A DNA stretch of 64,000 bases, taken from the NCBI GenBank assembly GCA_015655545.1, contig JAATET010000071.1, forward strand, positions 66,526 to 130,525, read 5' to 3'. Every line of letters begins with the position of its first letter. The stretch's first letter is position 1. The notes under the pieces are model-generated. The model saw nothing but the letters and a program-made list of their open reading frames with translations, had not been told where the DNA came from and did no database searches. Both the position numbers and the translations under genes were made by a program. This DNA comes from Chthoniobacterales bacterium. GTDB lineage: Bacteria > Verrucomicrobiota > Verrucomicrobiia > Chthoniobacterales > JAATET01. Positions 1-9,539 of the stretch are shown here, piece by piece.

Positions 1-670
1 CTCCAAGCGTGATCGCGGCGATATCCGCCGCGATGCCGAGATGATGGCCGGAGAATCCCAGGCTCTTGACCTTGTCCCCGAACATTTCTTTCAGCCGCGT
101 AATCTCGAGCAGACAGATCTCCTCGAAGGCCACGGGATAGCCCGATGTGCAGGAATAGATCACCACATCCTTCGCGCGTCCCTTCTGCTCGAAGAAACCG
201 ACGATTTTTTCCTCCTCCTCCCGCGTCGTCATGCCGAAGGAGACATGGATTTCTCCACCGTAATTTTCACAAAGGTAAGCGAGGATCGGAAAATGAAGAT
301 TACATGCGGAAGGGATCTTAAGCAAAGCCGGCTGGAGAGGAACGATCTCCCTCGCCGACGTGAGATCCCATACCGAGGCGCTGTATTCCGCGCCGAACTC
401 TTCGCACCAGGACTTCAGCGTGCGATGCTGATCGACCGTTAGTTCGAGAAATTCGCGGTGCGCGCCGTAGGTGTCGCCATAGGCATGCATCGGGTTCGGG
501 TGGGGTGCATTGTATTGTTCCTCGGTCAGCAATTCCCGGGGATGGCGTTTTTGAAATTTAATGACGTCCGCTTTGCAAAACGTCGCTCCGACCATAATGA
601 GCTCTTTGGCTATCGCCATGTCTCCCTTGTGGTTGCAGCCGACTTCCGCGACGACTTTCGGTTTTTTCAT
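1..670 (-). CDS. NeuB-family nonulosonic acid synthase (C-terminus beyond window)
   Basis: The frame is open from an ATG at 670 to the left edge, giving 223 residues. It begins MKKPKVVAEVGCNHKGDMAI, which matches the N-terminal TIM-barrel strand of the NeuB/PseI family (AEIGxNHxGD). Further on are KFQKRHP, SVWDLTSA, LKIPSACN, SFGMTT and CTSGYPV, all in family order. These enzymes condense phosphoenolpyruvate with an N-acetylhexosamine to make sialic, legionaminic or pseudaminic acid. Which sugar is used cannot be told here. The C-terminal antifreeze-like (SAF) domain would lie outside the window. It is the last gene seen in a minus-strand run after a PseG-like protein, a Wzt-type ATPase and an epimerase, which fits a surface glycan locus. 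Confidence 0.9.
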   Translation of the reverse strand, partial: MKKPKVVAEVGCNHKGDMAIAKELIMVGATFCKADVIKFQKRHPRELLTEEQYNAPHPNPMHAYGDTYGAHREFLELTVDQHRTLKSWCEEFGAEYSASVWDLTSAREIVPLQPALLKIPSACNLHFPILAYLCENYGGEIHVSFGMTTREEEEKIVGFFEQKGRAKDVVIYSCTSGYPVAFEEICLLEITRLKEMFGDKVKSLGFSGHHLGIAADIAAITLG

Positions 671-764
671 GGATTGGTAAATATGTGGCTTGGTTCGCAC
701 AGGAATCTTCGACGCGCAGGCTCCTCCCCTGTCCGTGAGCAAATTCCGGACTGGAGGCTGACGA

Positions 765-1835
765 TCACACAGATAAGCCGGAGTTCCTCCCTGCGAGCAG
801 CCTATCCACGACACGGATGACGCCGTTGCCATCGATCATACGGGACCCGACGGCCGCTTCGTCCAGCCAGCGCATTTCCTCCGGTTCATTGGCAAGCAGT
901 TTCGACAACCACATGGTCAGATCCGTGCCGGGAGCATCAAACCGGCGAACGGCGGGATAACCAGCCAGCGTATCGTAGGTGAGACGCTGGCTTGCGGAGG
1001 CAGGCATCACGATCGCAGCCACGCCAAAATGCATGGCTTCCCACAGCGTCGTGCTCGCCCCGCAAATTATGAGGTCGGCCCAGGAATAGTGGCGCCCCAT
1101 GTCCGACGTATAACGGACGAAGTCAACATTCAAATCGCCGAAAACCTCGTGGCCGCCGGGACATTGCCCGCGATATCCAGGACCCAAAATCACACGTAAC
1201 CGGACATCGGCATTCAAATTCCCCTGACGCATTGCTCGCAATGTGCGACTGGTCAGATCAGCCGGATCGCTCCCCCCAAATGTGATCAGGATCTGCCTCG
1301 GCGGAATATTGCGGTCGATGCGGGCCGCCGCCTTCCGCCGAAGCTCCGAGCGGAGAAGCGCATATTCGAGCCCCATCAGAAGGTCGCACCGCGGGCTTCG
1401 TCCCGGATAAAGCTCAGCCGACGCCTGAGGACAGGGATTGAGAATCGCGTCGATCCGTTCATTCACCCGCAGCGCCTCATCGTGCACGATCATCCACGAC
1501 GCCCGACGCGCTCCGACCGAAGAAAAGTAGGCAGAAGAAAAATTCGCCAAATCGGTGAGAATCCAGTCCGCCCCATATTCCTCGGCGAGCCGACGGGTGG
1601 TGCGGGCATCGTCCAGCGACCCCGGCTTCGCCTCGATCACGACGATCTTGACATCATCTCTGCCCGAACCCGCCGCGTCCAGCCCTCGGGGATCAACCGT
1701 CGCCCAGAGACACCGCCCGCCTCGCGCCAGCCATTCCTCGACGATGGACATCGAACGCATCATGCGGCCATATCCAATCGCCGGCCCACCATCGGCACGG
1801 ACGAGGAGCACGCTGCCATAGGCATTCTTCAGCAT
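765..1835 (-). CDS. PseG-like nucleotide-sugar hydrolase or glycosyltransferase lacking the active-site His
   Basis: About 356 residues from the ATG at 1835; an in-frame TTG at 1898 would add 21 residues. The N-terminus VLLVRADGGPAIGYGRMMRS and the later GLEYALLRSE and ITFGGSDPADLT match PseG, the GT-B-fold hydrolase that releases UDP from UDP-2,4-diacetamido-2,4,6-trideoxy-beta-L-altrose in pseudaminic acid synthesis. In PseG the first motif is normally GxGHxxR and its His is the catalytic base; here the codon is CGC, giving GYGRMMR. The protein is also longer than typical PseG (about 280-340). It sits just upstream of the NeuB-family gene, so a role in nonulosonic acid metabolism is likely, but normal hydrolase chemistry is doubtful. 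Confidence 0.75.
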   Translation of the reverse strand: MLKNAYGSVLLVRADGGPAIGYGRMMRSMSIVEEWLARGGRCLWATVDPRGLDAAGSGRDDVKIVVIEAKPGSLDDARTTRRLAEEYGADWILTDLANFSSAYFSSVGARRASWMIVHDEALRVNERIDAILNPCPQASAELYPGRSPRCDLLMGLEYALLRSELRRKAAARIDRNIPPRQILITFGGSDPADLTSRTLRAMRQGNLNADVRLRVILGPGYRGQCPGGHEVFGDLNVDFVRYTSDMGRHYSWADLIICGASTTLWEAMHFGVAAIVMPASASQRLTYDTLAGYPAVRRFDAPGTDLTMWLSKLLANEPEEMRWLDEAAVGSRMIDGNGVIRVVDRLLAGRNSGLSV

Positions 1836-1935
1836 CTTTTCGAGTCCGCGGTTGGCACGCCGTCGGCGGGAAAAACCGGCTTTGAGAATGTCCGCCAAGC
1901 GTCCGGAACAACAGTCCGATCCGAACGTGCGCCGG

Positions 1936-3330
1936 CTAGTCCTTGTGCTCGAGATCGAGCAGATCGTCGGCGCCTTCGAGGGTGTTCAGGAATTTTTCCG
2001 TGTGCAGCTGGCGGCCGTCGCGGGAGGTCACCGTCCACGTGCGGCGCTGGTGATATTCGCCCAGCGAGATGTCCTCCGAGGAAACCAAAAACGAAATGCT
2101 GCTCCGCATCGCCAGCACCTTGCGGGGCGGGCAGGACAGCTTCAATCCCACCTGATAGATGCCATCGCGCAGACCGACCGCGGGAAGGTCGATGCGCACT
2201 TCGTATTCGCCCGGCTCGACCTTGGAGATGCTGCCGCCATCGCGCCTCGAAACCATCTTCAAAACCTGATCGCGCTTTTCGTCTTTCTTCATGCTTTCCA
2301 GCGAAGGAAGCCGGTAAACCATCGCGGTGAAGTTCAGCTGGGAGATCGGTCGATGGACCTTGAAATGCGCACGGATCGAGGCGTCCTTGCCCGACGTCAT
2401 CGCGTTGGGAACGTCCGCCTCCACCATCACGTCGATGAGCTCGGCATCGGAAGTAACAATGATCTCCTCTTCGCCCGCGGGCTGATCGACCGGCGCGGAA
2501 GACGGCATGTCTTTGACGAGATCGCGTTCGTATTGCTGGATCACCACGCCGACGTCGCCGGAGTCGACGACCAGACCTTTTCGCAGATACAGCGCCGTCT
2601 CGGCGATCGACAGCAGGATGCCGGGCGAGTGATGCACCATGATGAGCGACATGCCGGTCGAGCGCATTTCGAAAAGCCGCTCCAGGCACTTGCGGCGGAA
2701 ATTCATATCGCCCACCGCGAGAACCTCATCGAGCAGCAGGATGTCGGGCTGGGTGTTGATCGCGCAGGCGAATCCCAGCCGCGCCGTCATGCCGGAGCTG
2801 TAGGTCTGCACGGGCGCGTCGATGGCGTAGCCGATCTCGGAAAACTCCACCACGCTCTCGAAGCGATCCTGAATCTCTTCGTAGGTCAGACCGAGAATGG
2901 ACATGTTCGCGAAGATGTTTTCGCGACCTGTCAGGATCGGATTAAATCCGGCTCCCAGCGCGAGCAGCGGCGCGAGACGCCCGCGCACGGCCACGCGCCC
3001 GGTGGTCGGCTTGATCAAGCCCGCGACGATGCGCATCAGCGTCGTCTTGCCGCAGCCGTTGATGCCGACGATGCCGAGCGCGTCGCCGGAGCGCAGTTCG
3101 AGATTCACATTCTGCACCGCCCAGAATTCGTCCTTGCGCAGATTTTCGGCATGCTGGGAAATCCCGACCACTTCGCGCGCGATATCCTGCACGCCATAAA
3201 AAAGCGACCGCTTCAAATCCCGGCAAAAACGCTTCGAGACATTTTCCAGCGCCAGGACGACATGCTTCTCCGGCGGCGCGGGTGCGGCAGCGGGCTCCGG
3301 TTCCATTACTCTCAAATCATACTCACTCAT
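1936..3330 (-). CDS. Wzt-type ABC transporter ATP-binding protein for polysaccharide export
   Basis: 464 residues. The ATPase domain shows Walker A GINGCGKTT, signature YSSGM, Walker B ILLLDEVLAVGD and the H-loop in MVHHS. The glycine-rich stretch before the Walker A (LRSGDALGIVGINGCGK) is typical of the O-antigen/teichoic acid export subfamily. After about residue 290 there is a beta-rich C-terminal domain of the Wzt-C kind, which in ABC-dependent O-antigen systems binds the finished glycan. The partner permease (Wzm) is not in the window and would be expected further downstream. The start ATG lies 9 bases after the epimerase stop. Confidence 0.9.
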   Translation of the reverse strand: MSEYDLRVMEPEPAAAPAPPEKHVVLALENVSKRFCRDLKRSLFYGVQDIAREVVGISQHAENLRKDEFWAVQNVNLELRSGDALGIVGINGCGKTTLMRIVAGLIKPTTGRVAVRGRLAPLLALGAGFNPILTGRENIFANMSILGLTYEEIQDRFESVVEFSEIGYAIDAPVQTYSSGMTARLGFACAINTQPDILLLDEVLAVGDMNFRRKCLERLFEMRSTGMSLIMVHHSPGILLSIAETALYLRKGLVVDSGDVGVVIQQYERDLVKDMPSSAPVDQPAGEEEIIVTSDAELIDVMVEADVPNAMTSGKDASIRAHFKVHRPISQLNFTAMVYRLPSLESMKKDEKRDQVLKMVSRRDGGSISKVEPGEYEVRIDLPAVGLRDGIYQVGLKLSCPPRKVLAMRSSISFLVSSEDISLGEYHQRRTWTVTSRDGRQLHTEKFLNTLEGADDLLDLEHKD

Positions 3331-3339
3331 TCGAACACA

Positions 3340-4290
3340 TCAGTTTACCGGCTGCGGCGCGGGTTTTGCCGAGCCACCATTCCAAGCCTGCACGCACATG
3401 GCGAGCGACTTCGAGAAAGACTCGGGCCGCCAATCCGGCAGCAATTGCCGCAGCTTACTCACATCGGCCTGCCAGTGCGGCGGATTCCCCCGGATCTCTT
3501 CGCGGCCAAAAATAATTTCCGCTTCGCCGCCCGCGCAAGCACGCAGCGTCTCGGCCACCTCGCGGACCGACACGCTCGTTCCCGAGGCGATATTGATCGC
3601 CTGAAACCCGGCTGCGAGCCCGGCACGCGCCGACAGCACTCCGACCGCGGCTTCCGCCGCCTCGGCGGCGGAAAGAAAATCCCGACACTCCCCGCCAGTG
3701 CCCTTCAAACGCAGCTCCCGCGTCCGACGGCGCAGCTGCTCGAAAATCTCCCAAACGAGCAGACGACGCTGGCGCGTGCCGAAGACGGAAAAAAAACGAA
3801 GCGAGACGATGGAAAATCCGAAACAGACCGCAAATTCCTCCGCCACTTGCTCGGAAAGCAGTTTGTGAAATCCGTATGGCGATTCCGGGTGCCGCGGCGC
3901 CGTCTCCGGCGTGGGCAGCAACTCGGGCGAGCCATACACCGCGGCGCTCGAAGCCAGCGCGACCAAAGGGCGCAAATCCGAACGGCGGATCGCTTCCAGC
4001 AGCCGAAACCAAAGCCCGGTCGAATCCCCAAAGTCGCCCGCCGGATTTTGAAAAGATTCGCCGACCGAGGCGGTGCCGGCAAAATGCGCCACGCCATCCG
4101 GCGCGATTTCCCGAATGACTTCCGACAACCCATCGGTCGAGCCAAAGTCCACCTGCCGATACTCTCCCGTCCACCCGGCGGGCTTCGACGCGCTCCGTCC
4201 GATGCCGACAGTCTGGTGGCCGGCGAGCGTGGCGGCCTCGCCGACAGCGGCGCCGAGAAAACCCGACGCGCCGGTAATGAGCAGTTTCAT
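3340..4290 (-). CDS. NAD-dependent epimerase/dehydratase (SDR family)
   Basis: 316 residues from the ATG at 4290, which overlaps the nadE stop as ATGA; the longer frame to 4356 reads inside nadE and is unlikely. Visible are the Rossmann motif TGASGFLG, the dinucleotide-binding DGVAHFAG, SSAAVYGS and the catalytic YGFHK (YxxxK). This is the extended SDR family that interconverts nucleotide sugars (UDP-glucose 4-epimerase, dTDP-glucose dehydratase and relatives). The substrate cannot be named from sequence. Position between nadE and the Wzt-type gene suggests it supplies a precursor for the surface glycan. Confidence 0.88.
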   Translation of the reverse strand: MKLLITGASGFLGAAVGEAATLAGHQTVGIGRSASKPAGWTGEYRQVDFGSTDGLSEVIREIAPDGVAHFAGTASVGESFQNPAGDFGDSTGLWFRLLEAIRRSDLRPLVALASSAAVYGSPELLPTPETAPRHPESPYGFHKLLSEQVAEEFAVCFGFSIVSLRFFSVFGTRQRRLLVWEIFEQLRRRTRELRLKGTGGECRDFLSAAEAAEAAVGVLSARAGLAAGFQAINIASGTSVSVREVAETLRACAGGEAEIIFGREEIRGNPPHWQADVSKLRQLLPDWRPESFSKSLAMCVQAWNGGSAKPAPQPVN

Positions 4291-6242
4291 TGCGGGAAGA
4301 GCTCCTCGATTTCCGCGAGCCACGCCGTCGCGCTGGCGTCGCTGGGCATGCGCCAATCGCCACGCGGCGACAAAGCCACGGTGCCCACCTTCGGACCGTC
4401 GGGCATGGACGAGCGCTTGAATTGATTCGCGAAAAACCGCGTGCAGAAAATGCGCAGCCAGCGACCGATTTCGGCGCGTGAAAAACGGCCTTCGAAGGCG
4501 ATTCCCGCGAGCATCAGGATTTTCGTGGGACGGAATCCCAGACGCACCATTTGGAACAGGAAAAAGTCGTGCAGCTCGTAGGGCCCGACCGTTTCCTCGG
4601 TTTTCTGCAACAGGCCGGCATTCGCATCGAGCGGCAGCAGTTCAGGCGAGATGGGAGTGGCCGCGATGTCGAGGAGCAGACTTTTGACCGGCTCCTCGAA
4701 CTCCTCCTCCGCGCACCATTCCACGAGATGCCGCACGAGCGTTTTCGGCACGCCGGAATTCACGTGATACATCGACATGTGATCTCCGTTGAACGTGCAC
4801 CACCCGAGCGCCGCCTCGGAGAGATCCCCGGTGCCCACGACGATGCCGCCGACCTGGTTCGCAAGATCCATCAGAATCTGCGTTCGTTCGCGGGCCTGGG
4901 CGTTTTCGTAAGTCGCGTCGTGCAAATCCCCGGCGTGCTCGATGTCCGCGAGGTGCTGCCCCACCGCGGCGCCGATGGGGATCACCCGTGTCGTCGCGCC
5001 GAGCGCCGCCGCCAGCGCGGTGGCGTTGTTTTGCGTGCGCTCCGTGCTGCCCGGCCCGGGCATGACGACCGTCAGTAAATCCTCCGACTTTCGTCCGAGC
5101 TTCGCCAGCGCGCGGATGCCCACCAGCGCCGCCAGCGTGGAGTCGAGCCCTCCCGAGAGGCCCAGCACGGGCTTCGCGGAAGCGGCGTGCGATAATCGCC
5201 GCGCGAGTCCCGTCGCCTGGATCTCGAAAATCTCGCGGCAATGCGCCGCTCGCTCGTCCGCGCCCGCGGGCACAAAAGGCCGCGCCGCCACCGTGCGCCG
5301 CAAGGCGATCGTCCCGCTCCGATCCGCGGCTCCGGGAGCGGCGGAAATTCGCCGAAATTTGCCGGCTCCCGCCGCGGAGAAACTGCTGTTGGCCAGCCGT
5401 TCGTGTTCCACGCGTTCCATGTCGAAATCGGCCACCGTCAGACTCGTGGCAAAATCGAACCGCCGCGCCTCGGCGAGCACCTGTCCGCACTCGGCAAGGA
5501 TTCCCGCTCCGGAAAAAACCATGTCGGTGCTCGATTCCCACGGCCCAGCTCCCGCATACGCGTAGGCGGCGAGGCAGCGCGCGGATTGCTGCCGCACGAG
5601 CTCGCGCCGGTAGGCGGCCTTGCCCAGCAGCTCGTCGCTGGCCGATGGATTCAGAATCAAAGTCGCTCCGGCCAGGGCCAGCCGGCCGCTGGGGGGCTCG
5701 ACCGCCCACAAATCCTCGCAAATTTCGATGCCGATGCAGCAGTGTTTTCCGAAGTCGAAAAGCAGATCCGTGCCGATCGGCACCGCGGCCTCGCCGAGCA
5801 CCACGCTCGCGCGCGAAAGCGCGCCCGCGCGCGAAAACCACCGCTCTTCGTAATATTCCTGCGAAGTCGGCAGGAAAGTCTTCGGCACCAGGCCGCGCAC
5901 CTCGCCGCCGGCCAGCAGCGCGGCGCAATTAAAGAGTCGTCCGTCGATGGCAAGCGGCAGGCCGACGACGGTGACGACGGGGAGGTTTTTGGTGGCGGCC
6001 GCCACTTGCAGGAGCGCCCGCAGCGCCGCCTCCCGCAGCGTCGTTTGCAAAAATAAATCCCCGCAGGTATAACCCGTCAGACTCAGCTCCGGAAACAACG
6101 CCACCGAGCAATGGCCGGCCGCCACGGACTCGAGAGCCGCCACGATACGCCCGGCATTGAAAACGGGATCGCCGATCCGCAAATCGGGAACCACCGAAGC
6201 GACCCGCAGGTAACCGAAATCCGAATATTCGCGTGGCGTCAT
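4287..6242 (-). CDS. nadE: Glutamine-dependent NAD(+) synthase
   Basis: 651 residues, the usual size of the two-domain enzyme. The N-terminal nitrilase-fold glutaminase shows Glu52 in FPELSLTGYTCGD, a Lys in LVPKTFLP and the nucleophile Cys in IGIEICEDLW. The C-terminal synthase domain has the PP-loop GLSGGLDSTLA and GTGDLSEAALGWCT. The glutaminase passes ammonia to the synthase, which amidates adenylated nicotinic acid adenine dinucleotide to NAD. The 3' end overlaps the epimerase start by four bases, so the two are probably translationally coupled. Coupling of a cofactor gene to sugar genes may reflect chance operon building. Confidence 0.96.
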   Translation of the reverse strand: MTPREYSDFGYLRVASVVPDLRIGDPVFNAGRIVAALESVAAGHCSVALFPELSLTGYTCGDLFLQTTLREAALRALLQVAAATKNLPVVTVVGLPLAIDGRLFNCAALLAGGEVRGLVPKTFLPTSQEYYEERWFSRAGALSRASVVLGEAAVPIGTDLLFDFGKHCCIGIEICEDLWAVEPPSGRLALAGATLILNPSASDELLGKAAYRRELVRQQSARCLAAYAYAGAGPWESSTDMVFSGAGILAECGQVLAEARRFDFATSLTVADFDMERVEHERLANSSFSAAGAGKFRRISAAPGAADRSGTIALRRTVAARPFVPAGADERAAHCREIFEIQATGLARRLSHAASAKPVLGLSGGLDSTLAALVGIRALAKLGRKSEDLLTVVMPGPGSTERTQNNATALAAALGATTRVIPIGAAVGQHLADIEHAGDLHDATYENAQARERTQILMDLANQVGGIVVGTGDLSEAALGWCTFNGDHMSMYHVNSGVPKTLVRHLVEWCAEEEFEEPVKSLLLDIAATPISPELLPLDANAGLLQKTEETVGPYELHDFFLFQMVRLGFRPTKILMLAGIAFEGRFSRAEIGRWLRIFCTRFFANQFKRSSMPDGPKVGTVALSPRGDWRMPSDASATAWLAEIEELFPQ

Positions 6243-6355
6243 GGCTTGCAGGCATGCTGCCGCCCTTGGTCAGGGGCCGGAGCCTGCGACCGGGGAAATT
6301 CGACTGTTCTCCGAAGGTTCGGCATAAAAATAGGGCTATCGCCGGAGCCGCTGGA

Positions 6356-6871
6356 TCACCCCAGCAGCTTCAGCGCGACCGGCAGCATGGTTCGACCGCG
6401 GTCGAGCCAGCGGCGCAGCTCATTGATGCGGCCGCGGGTTTCGGTGCGCTCGGCCTCGGGAAGATCGGAAAGGGCAGCTTCCATGCGCTCGGCGCGGACG
6501 GAGGCTTGTTCGAGCTTGGGCAAAATCTGCTCCTTGATGAAGGCGGAAGCAAACCGGCTGAGTTCCAGATTGGCCACGAAATGGTCGCGGCGCTCGCCGG
6601 GACTGTAAACCGCCTTTACCGCTCCGGCGGAACGCAACGCTTTTAACCCCTGGCTGGCGGCTCCCAGACTGATGTCGAGCCGCCTCATGAGCTCCTCCAT
6701 CGTCAACGGGCGGGGCGAGACGAAAAGCAGGCCGTAAATTTCCCCCACGGATTTGGGCAGTCCCAGAAGCCGAAAGAAATTGATAAACATTTCAATCGCT
6801 TCCCTTTCAATCGTGCCCAAAGAGCTTCCCTTGGACGCCGAGGGCACCGCCTGCTTCGGATCAGACAACAT
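6356..6871 (-). CDS. GbsR/MarR-family transcriptional regulator
   Basis: 171 residues with a winged helix-turn-helix. KSVGEIYGLLFVSPRPLTME followed by ELMRRLDISLGAASQGLKAL is the N-terminal HTH pattern of the GbsR group (COG1510), with a wing at about VYSPGERRDHF. The C-terminal half is helical and probably dimerises. Family members often control osmoprotectant uptake, but no such transport gene lies nearby, so the target is unknown. It is on the same strand as nadE, 113 bases upstream of it, and may be an independent unit. Confidence 0.85.
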   Translation of the reverse strand: MLSDPKQAVPSASKGSSLGTIEREAIEMFINFFRLLGLPKSVGEIYGLLFVSPRPLTMEELMRRLDISLGAASQGLKALRSAGAVKAVYSPGERRDHFVANLELSRFASAFIKEQILPKLEQASVRAERMEAALSDLPEAERTETRGRINELRRWLDRGRTMLPVALKLLG

Positions 6872-7083
6872 CCCGCGAAGTCTGACGCAAGTGCTTCAGC
6901 AACTTCAATATAAAATGAAACGAGCAGCGGCCTAATCGAGCGCACAGCCGGGGCACCCGTCCCGCTCGCCAGCAACACCGCCAGCGCGAGGGGCAAACTC
7001 CAGCGAATCATAGGCCCCCAACAATATTCGGGTCAGCCTTGGGATTGTGCGAACCGGAGAATCGTCTCTTCGGGGGACTTCGG

Positions 7084-7452
7084 CTAAATTCCGTCGACCC
7101 TGAAACCTTCTTTTTCGAAAAACTGCCGGACCCGGGCCACGTCATTCCCTTGAAGCTCGATTTCCCGCCCGGACACCGTTCCTCCGCATCCACAGGTTTG
7201 CTTGGCGCGGCGAGCGAAATCCTCGAGCTCCCTGGGAATGTAATGCGTGGCAAAATCTCCGACCACGATGACTGTTTTCCCTCCGCGTTGCGATTTCTCA
7301 CGCCGCAACACCACGCGCCCCCGTTTTGGAGGCAGCTTCGGGGCCGGCGCGATTTCCTGGCCCGGCGGCAGGCCCTCCATCCGCAAGGCCGCGAACGGAT
7401 TCGCCGCCAGGGGCCGCGACGATTCGGAGATCGGGATCTTTTTCGAACTCAC
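7084..7452 (-). CDS. SUI1/eIF1-like translation factor (YciH type)
   Basis: 122 residues starting with GTG at 7452. A basic linker (residues 1-50) precedes a SUI1 domain with GRVVLRREKSQRGGKTVIVV, then KQTCGCGGTVSGREIELQGN and the DVARVRQFFEKEGF end. These are the expected blocks of the YciH/SUI1 family, thought to help discriminate initiation codons on the 30S subunit; its bacterial role is only partly known. It follows typA on the same strand with a 70-base gap, so both may be part of a translation-related unit. Confidence 0.92.
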   Translation of the reverse strand: MSSKKIPISESSRPLAANPFAALRMEGLPPGQEIAPAPKLPPKRGRVVLRREKSQRGGKTVIVVGDFATHYIPRELEDFARRAKQTCGCGGTVSGREIELQGNDVARVRQFFEKEGFRVDGI

Positions 7453-7522
7453 GCCGGAAAATTAAAAACGCGGAGGGGTGTTGTCCACCTCTGCGTCTTG
7501 GAATGATGGCGAATCGCGAAGA

Positions 7523-9325
7523 CTACTTCGCGGCGCGCTTGCGCATGTTCGCGTCGAGGATCTTCTTGCGCAGGCGCAGCGACTTCGGCGTCGCTTCCAC
7601 GTATTCGTCGGGCGCGATGTATTCGAGCGAACGCTCGAGGCTCATCACGAGCGGCGGCGCGAGCGAGATGCCCTTGCCGTCGCCCTGCGAGCGCATGTTC
7701 GTGAGCTTCTTGGCCTTGCACGGATTCACCGGCATGTCGTCCGGACGAGCGTTCTCGCCGATGATCATGCCTTCGTAAATTTCCTCCTGCGGCCCGATGA
7801 AGAGACGTCCGCGCTCCTGGATGGTATCGAGCGCGTAGGCCATGCTCGTGCCGCCCTCCATGGAGATGAGCACGCCTTTGGCACGGCTCGGGATGTAGCC
7901 CTTGTGTGCACCGTATTCCTTGAAAAGATGGGAGGCGATACCGTGGCCCTTGGTCACGTTCACGAGGTCGGTCTCGAAGCCGATCAATCCGCGCGTCGGG
8001 ATCGTGGCTTCGACCAGCACGCTGTGCGGGTTGTGCTCCATGCTCGTGATCTCCGCCTTGCGATTTGCGAGAGACTGCAAAATATCGCCGAGATTGTCCG
8101 GCGGCACGTCGACATAAAGCGTCTCGATCGGCTCGAGGAGGTTGCCCGCTTCGTCACGATGGAAGATAACTTCCGGCCGGGAAACGAGAATCTCAAAGCC
8201 CTCGCGCCGCATCTGCTCGACGAGCACCGCGATCTGCATTTCCCCACGCGCCTTCACGTCGAATTGCGCCGCATTGTCGGTCTCGGCCACCATGATCGAG
8301 ACGTTCGTGCGGGTCTCGCGAATGAGGCGGTCTTTGATCTGGCGAGCGGTCAGCAGCTTGCCCTCGCGGCCGGCGAGCGGGCCGTCGTTCACGCAAATTT
8401 TCATCGCGATGGTCGGCGGATCGATGTCCACGAACGGCAGCGCCTCGCGCTCCTCGCTATCGACGAGGGTCTCGCCGATGAACACATCCTCGAATCCCGT
8501 GATGCCGACGATGTCGCCCGCGCCCGCGCTCTCGATCTGGATTTTTTCCATGCCTTCGTGGCTGAAAAGCGCGGTCACGTTCGAACGCTCTTTTTTGCCG
8601 TCCTTGTGCACGCAGACGATGCTTTGCCCGACCTTTACCGAACCGCTGATGATGCGGCCGTAGGCGATACGCCCGAGGTAGTCGCTGTAGTCGAGGTTCG
8701 ACACCAGATACTGGAAGAAATCCTGGTCAGCCTTCGGCGGCGGCGGGATGTGCTTCACGATCGCCTCGTAAAGCGGCTCCATCGTCTCGCTTGGCTGGTC
8801 GAGCTCCGCCTTCGCGTAGCCCTGCTTCGCGCTCGCGTAAATATGCGGGAAATCCAGCTGCTCGTCCGTCGCGTTCAACTCGAGGAAAAGCTCGAACACC
8901 ATGTCGAGCACCTTGTGCGGACGGGCGTTTTCACGGTCGATCTTGTTGATGACGACGATCGGCTTGAGGCCGTTTTCCATCGCCTTGCGAAGCACGAACT
9001 TCGTCTGCGCCTGCGGGCCGTCGTGCGAATCGACGATGAGCAGCACGCCATCGACCATTTTCATGATGCGCTCCACCTCGCCGCCGAAGTCGGCGTGGCC
9101 GGGGGTGTCCACGACATTGATGTGGTAATCCTTCCAGCGAAATGCGGCATTTTTGGCGCGGATCGTGATGCCTTTTTCACGCTCGAGATCCATCGAGTCC
9201 ATCATGCGCTCGTCGGTCTTTTGATTGGCGCGAAAGGTGCCTGCTTGCTTGAGCAACTGGTCCACGAGCGTCGTCTTGCCGTGGTCCACGTGTGCGATGA
9301 TTGCGATATTACGAATATGTTCCAT
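7523..9325 (-). CDS. typA: Ribosome-binding GTPase TypA/BipA
   Basis: 600 residues from the ATG at 9325; upstream in-frame codons are rejected because MEHIRNIAIIAHVDHGKTTL is the canonical N-terminus. The G1 loop (AHVDHGKTT), G3 (DTPGHADFG) and G4 (NKIDRENARP) are present, followed by the EF-G-like domains and the TypA C-terminal domain (VEATIPTRGLIGFETD). TypA is an EF-G-family GTPase that acts on the ribosome in stress and low-temperature growth and in 50S assembly. Length and motifs are normal. Confidence 0.97.
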   Translation of the reverse strand: MEHIRNIAIIAHVDHGKTTLVDQLLKQAGTFRANQKTDERMMDSMDLEREKGITIRAKNAAFRWKDYHINVVDTPGHADFGGEVERIMKMVDGVLLIVDSHDGPQAQTKFVLRKAMENGLKPIVVINKIDRENARPHKVLDMVFELFLELNATDEQLDFPHIYASAKQGYAKAELDQPSETMEPLYEAIVKHIPPPPKADQDFFQYLVSNLDYSDYLGRIAYGRIISGSVKVGQSIVCVHKDGKKERSNVTALFSHEGMEKIQIESAGAGDIVGITGFEDVFIGETLVDSEEREALPFVDIDPPTIAMKICVNDGPLAGREGKLLTARQIKDRLIRETRTNVSIMVAETDNAAQFDVKARGEMQIAVLVEQMRREGFEILVSRPEVIFHRDEAGNLLEPIETLYVDVPPDNLGDILQSLANRKAEITSMEHNPHSVLVEATIPTRGLIGFETDLVNVTKGHGIASHLFKEYGAHKGYIPSRAKGVLISMEGGTSMAYALDTIQERGRLFIGPQEEIYEGMIIGENARPDDMPVNPCKAKKLTNMRSQGDGKGISLAPPLVMSLERSLEYIAPDEYVEATPKSLRLRKKILDANMRKRAAK

Positions 9326-9539
9326 AGTCCCCCGCCCGGAAAAGCGGAGGCGCACTATGTCGGCCCCGCCCCCCGCTGTCAACAGGTCGCATTTCCGGAC
9401 GGTCGCAGGTCCCGATTCACTTCTCCTGAATTTGATGACGGGTCACGAAGGCCGCAAAGGGAAAGCGATGAGTCAAGGAAACGGAGGGGTTCCAAATCCC
9501 TTCTCGACCGTCGCGGCCTTCTGCAAATTCTCCCTGTTC

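Noticed and set aside
1852..4425. Very long plus-strand open frame (857 codons)
   Set aside because: Antisense to the Wzt-type and epimerase genes; Arg/His-rich, no domain, a GC-rich shadow.
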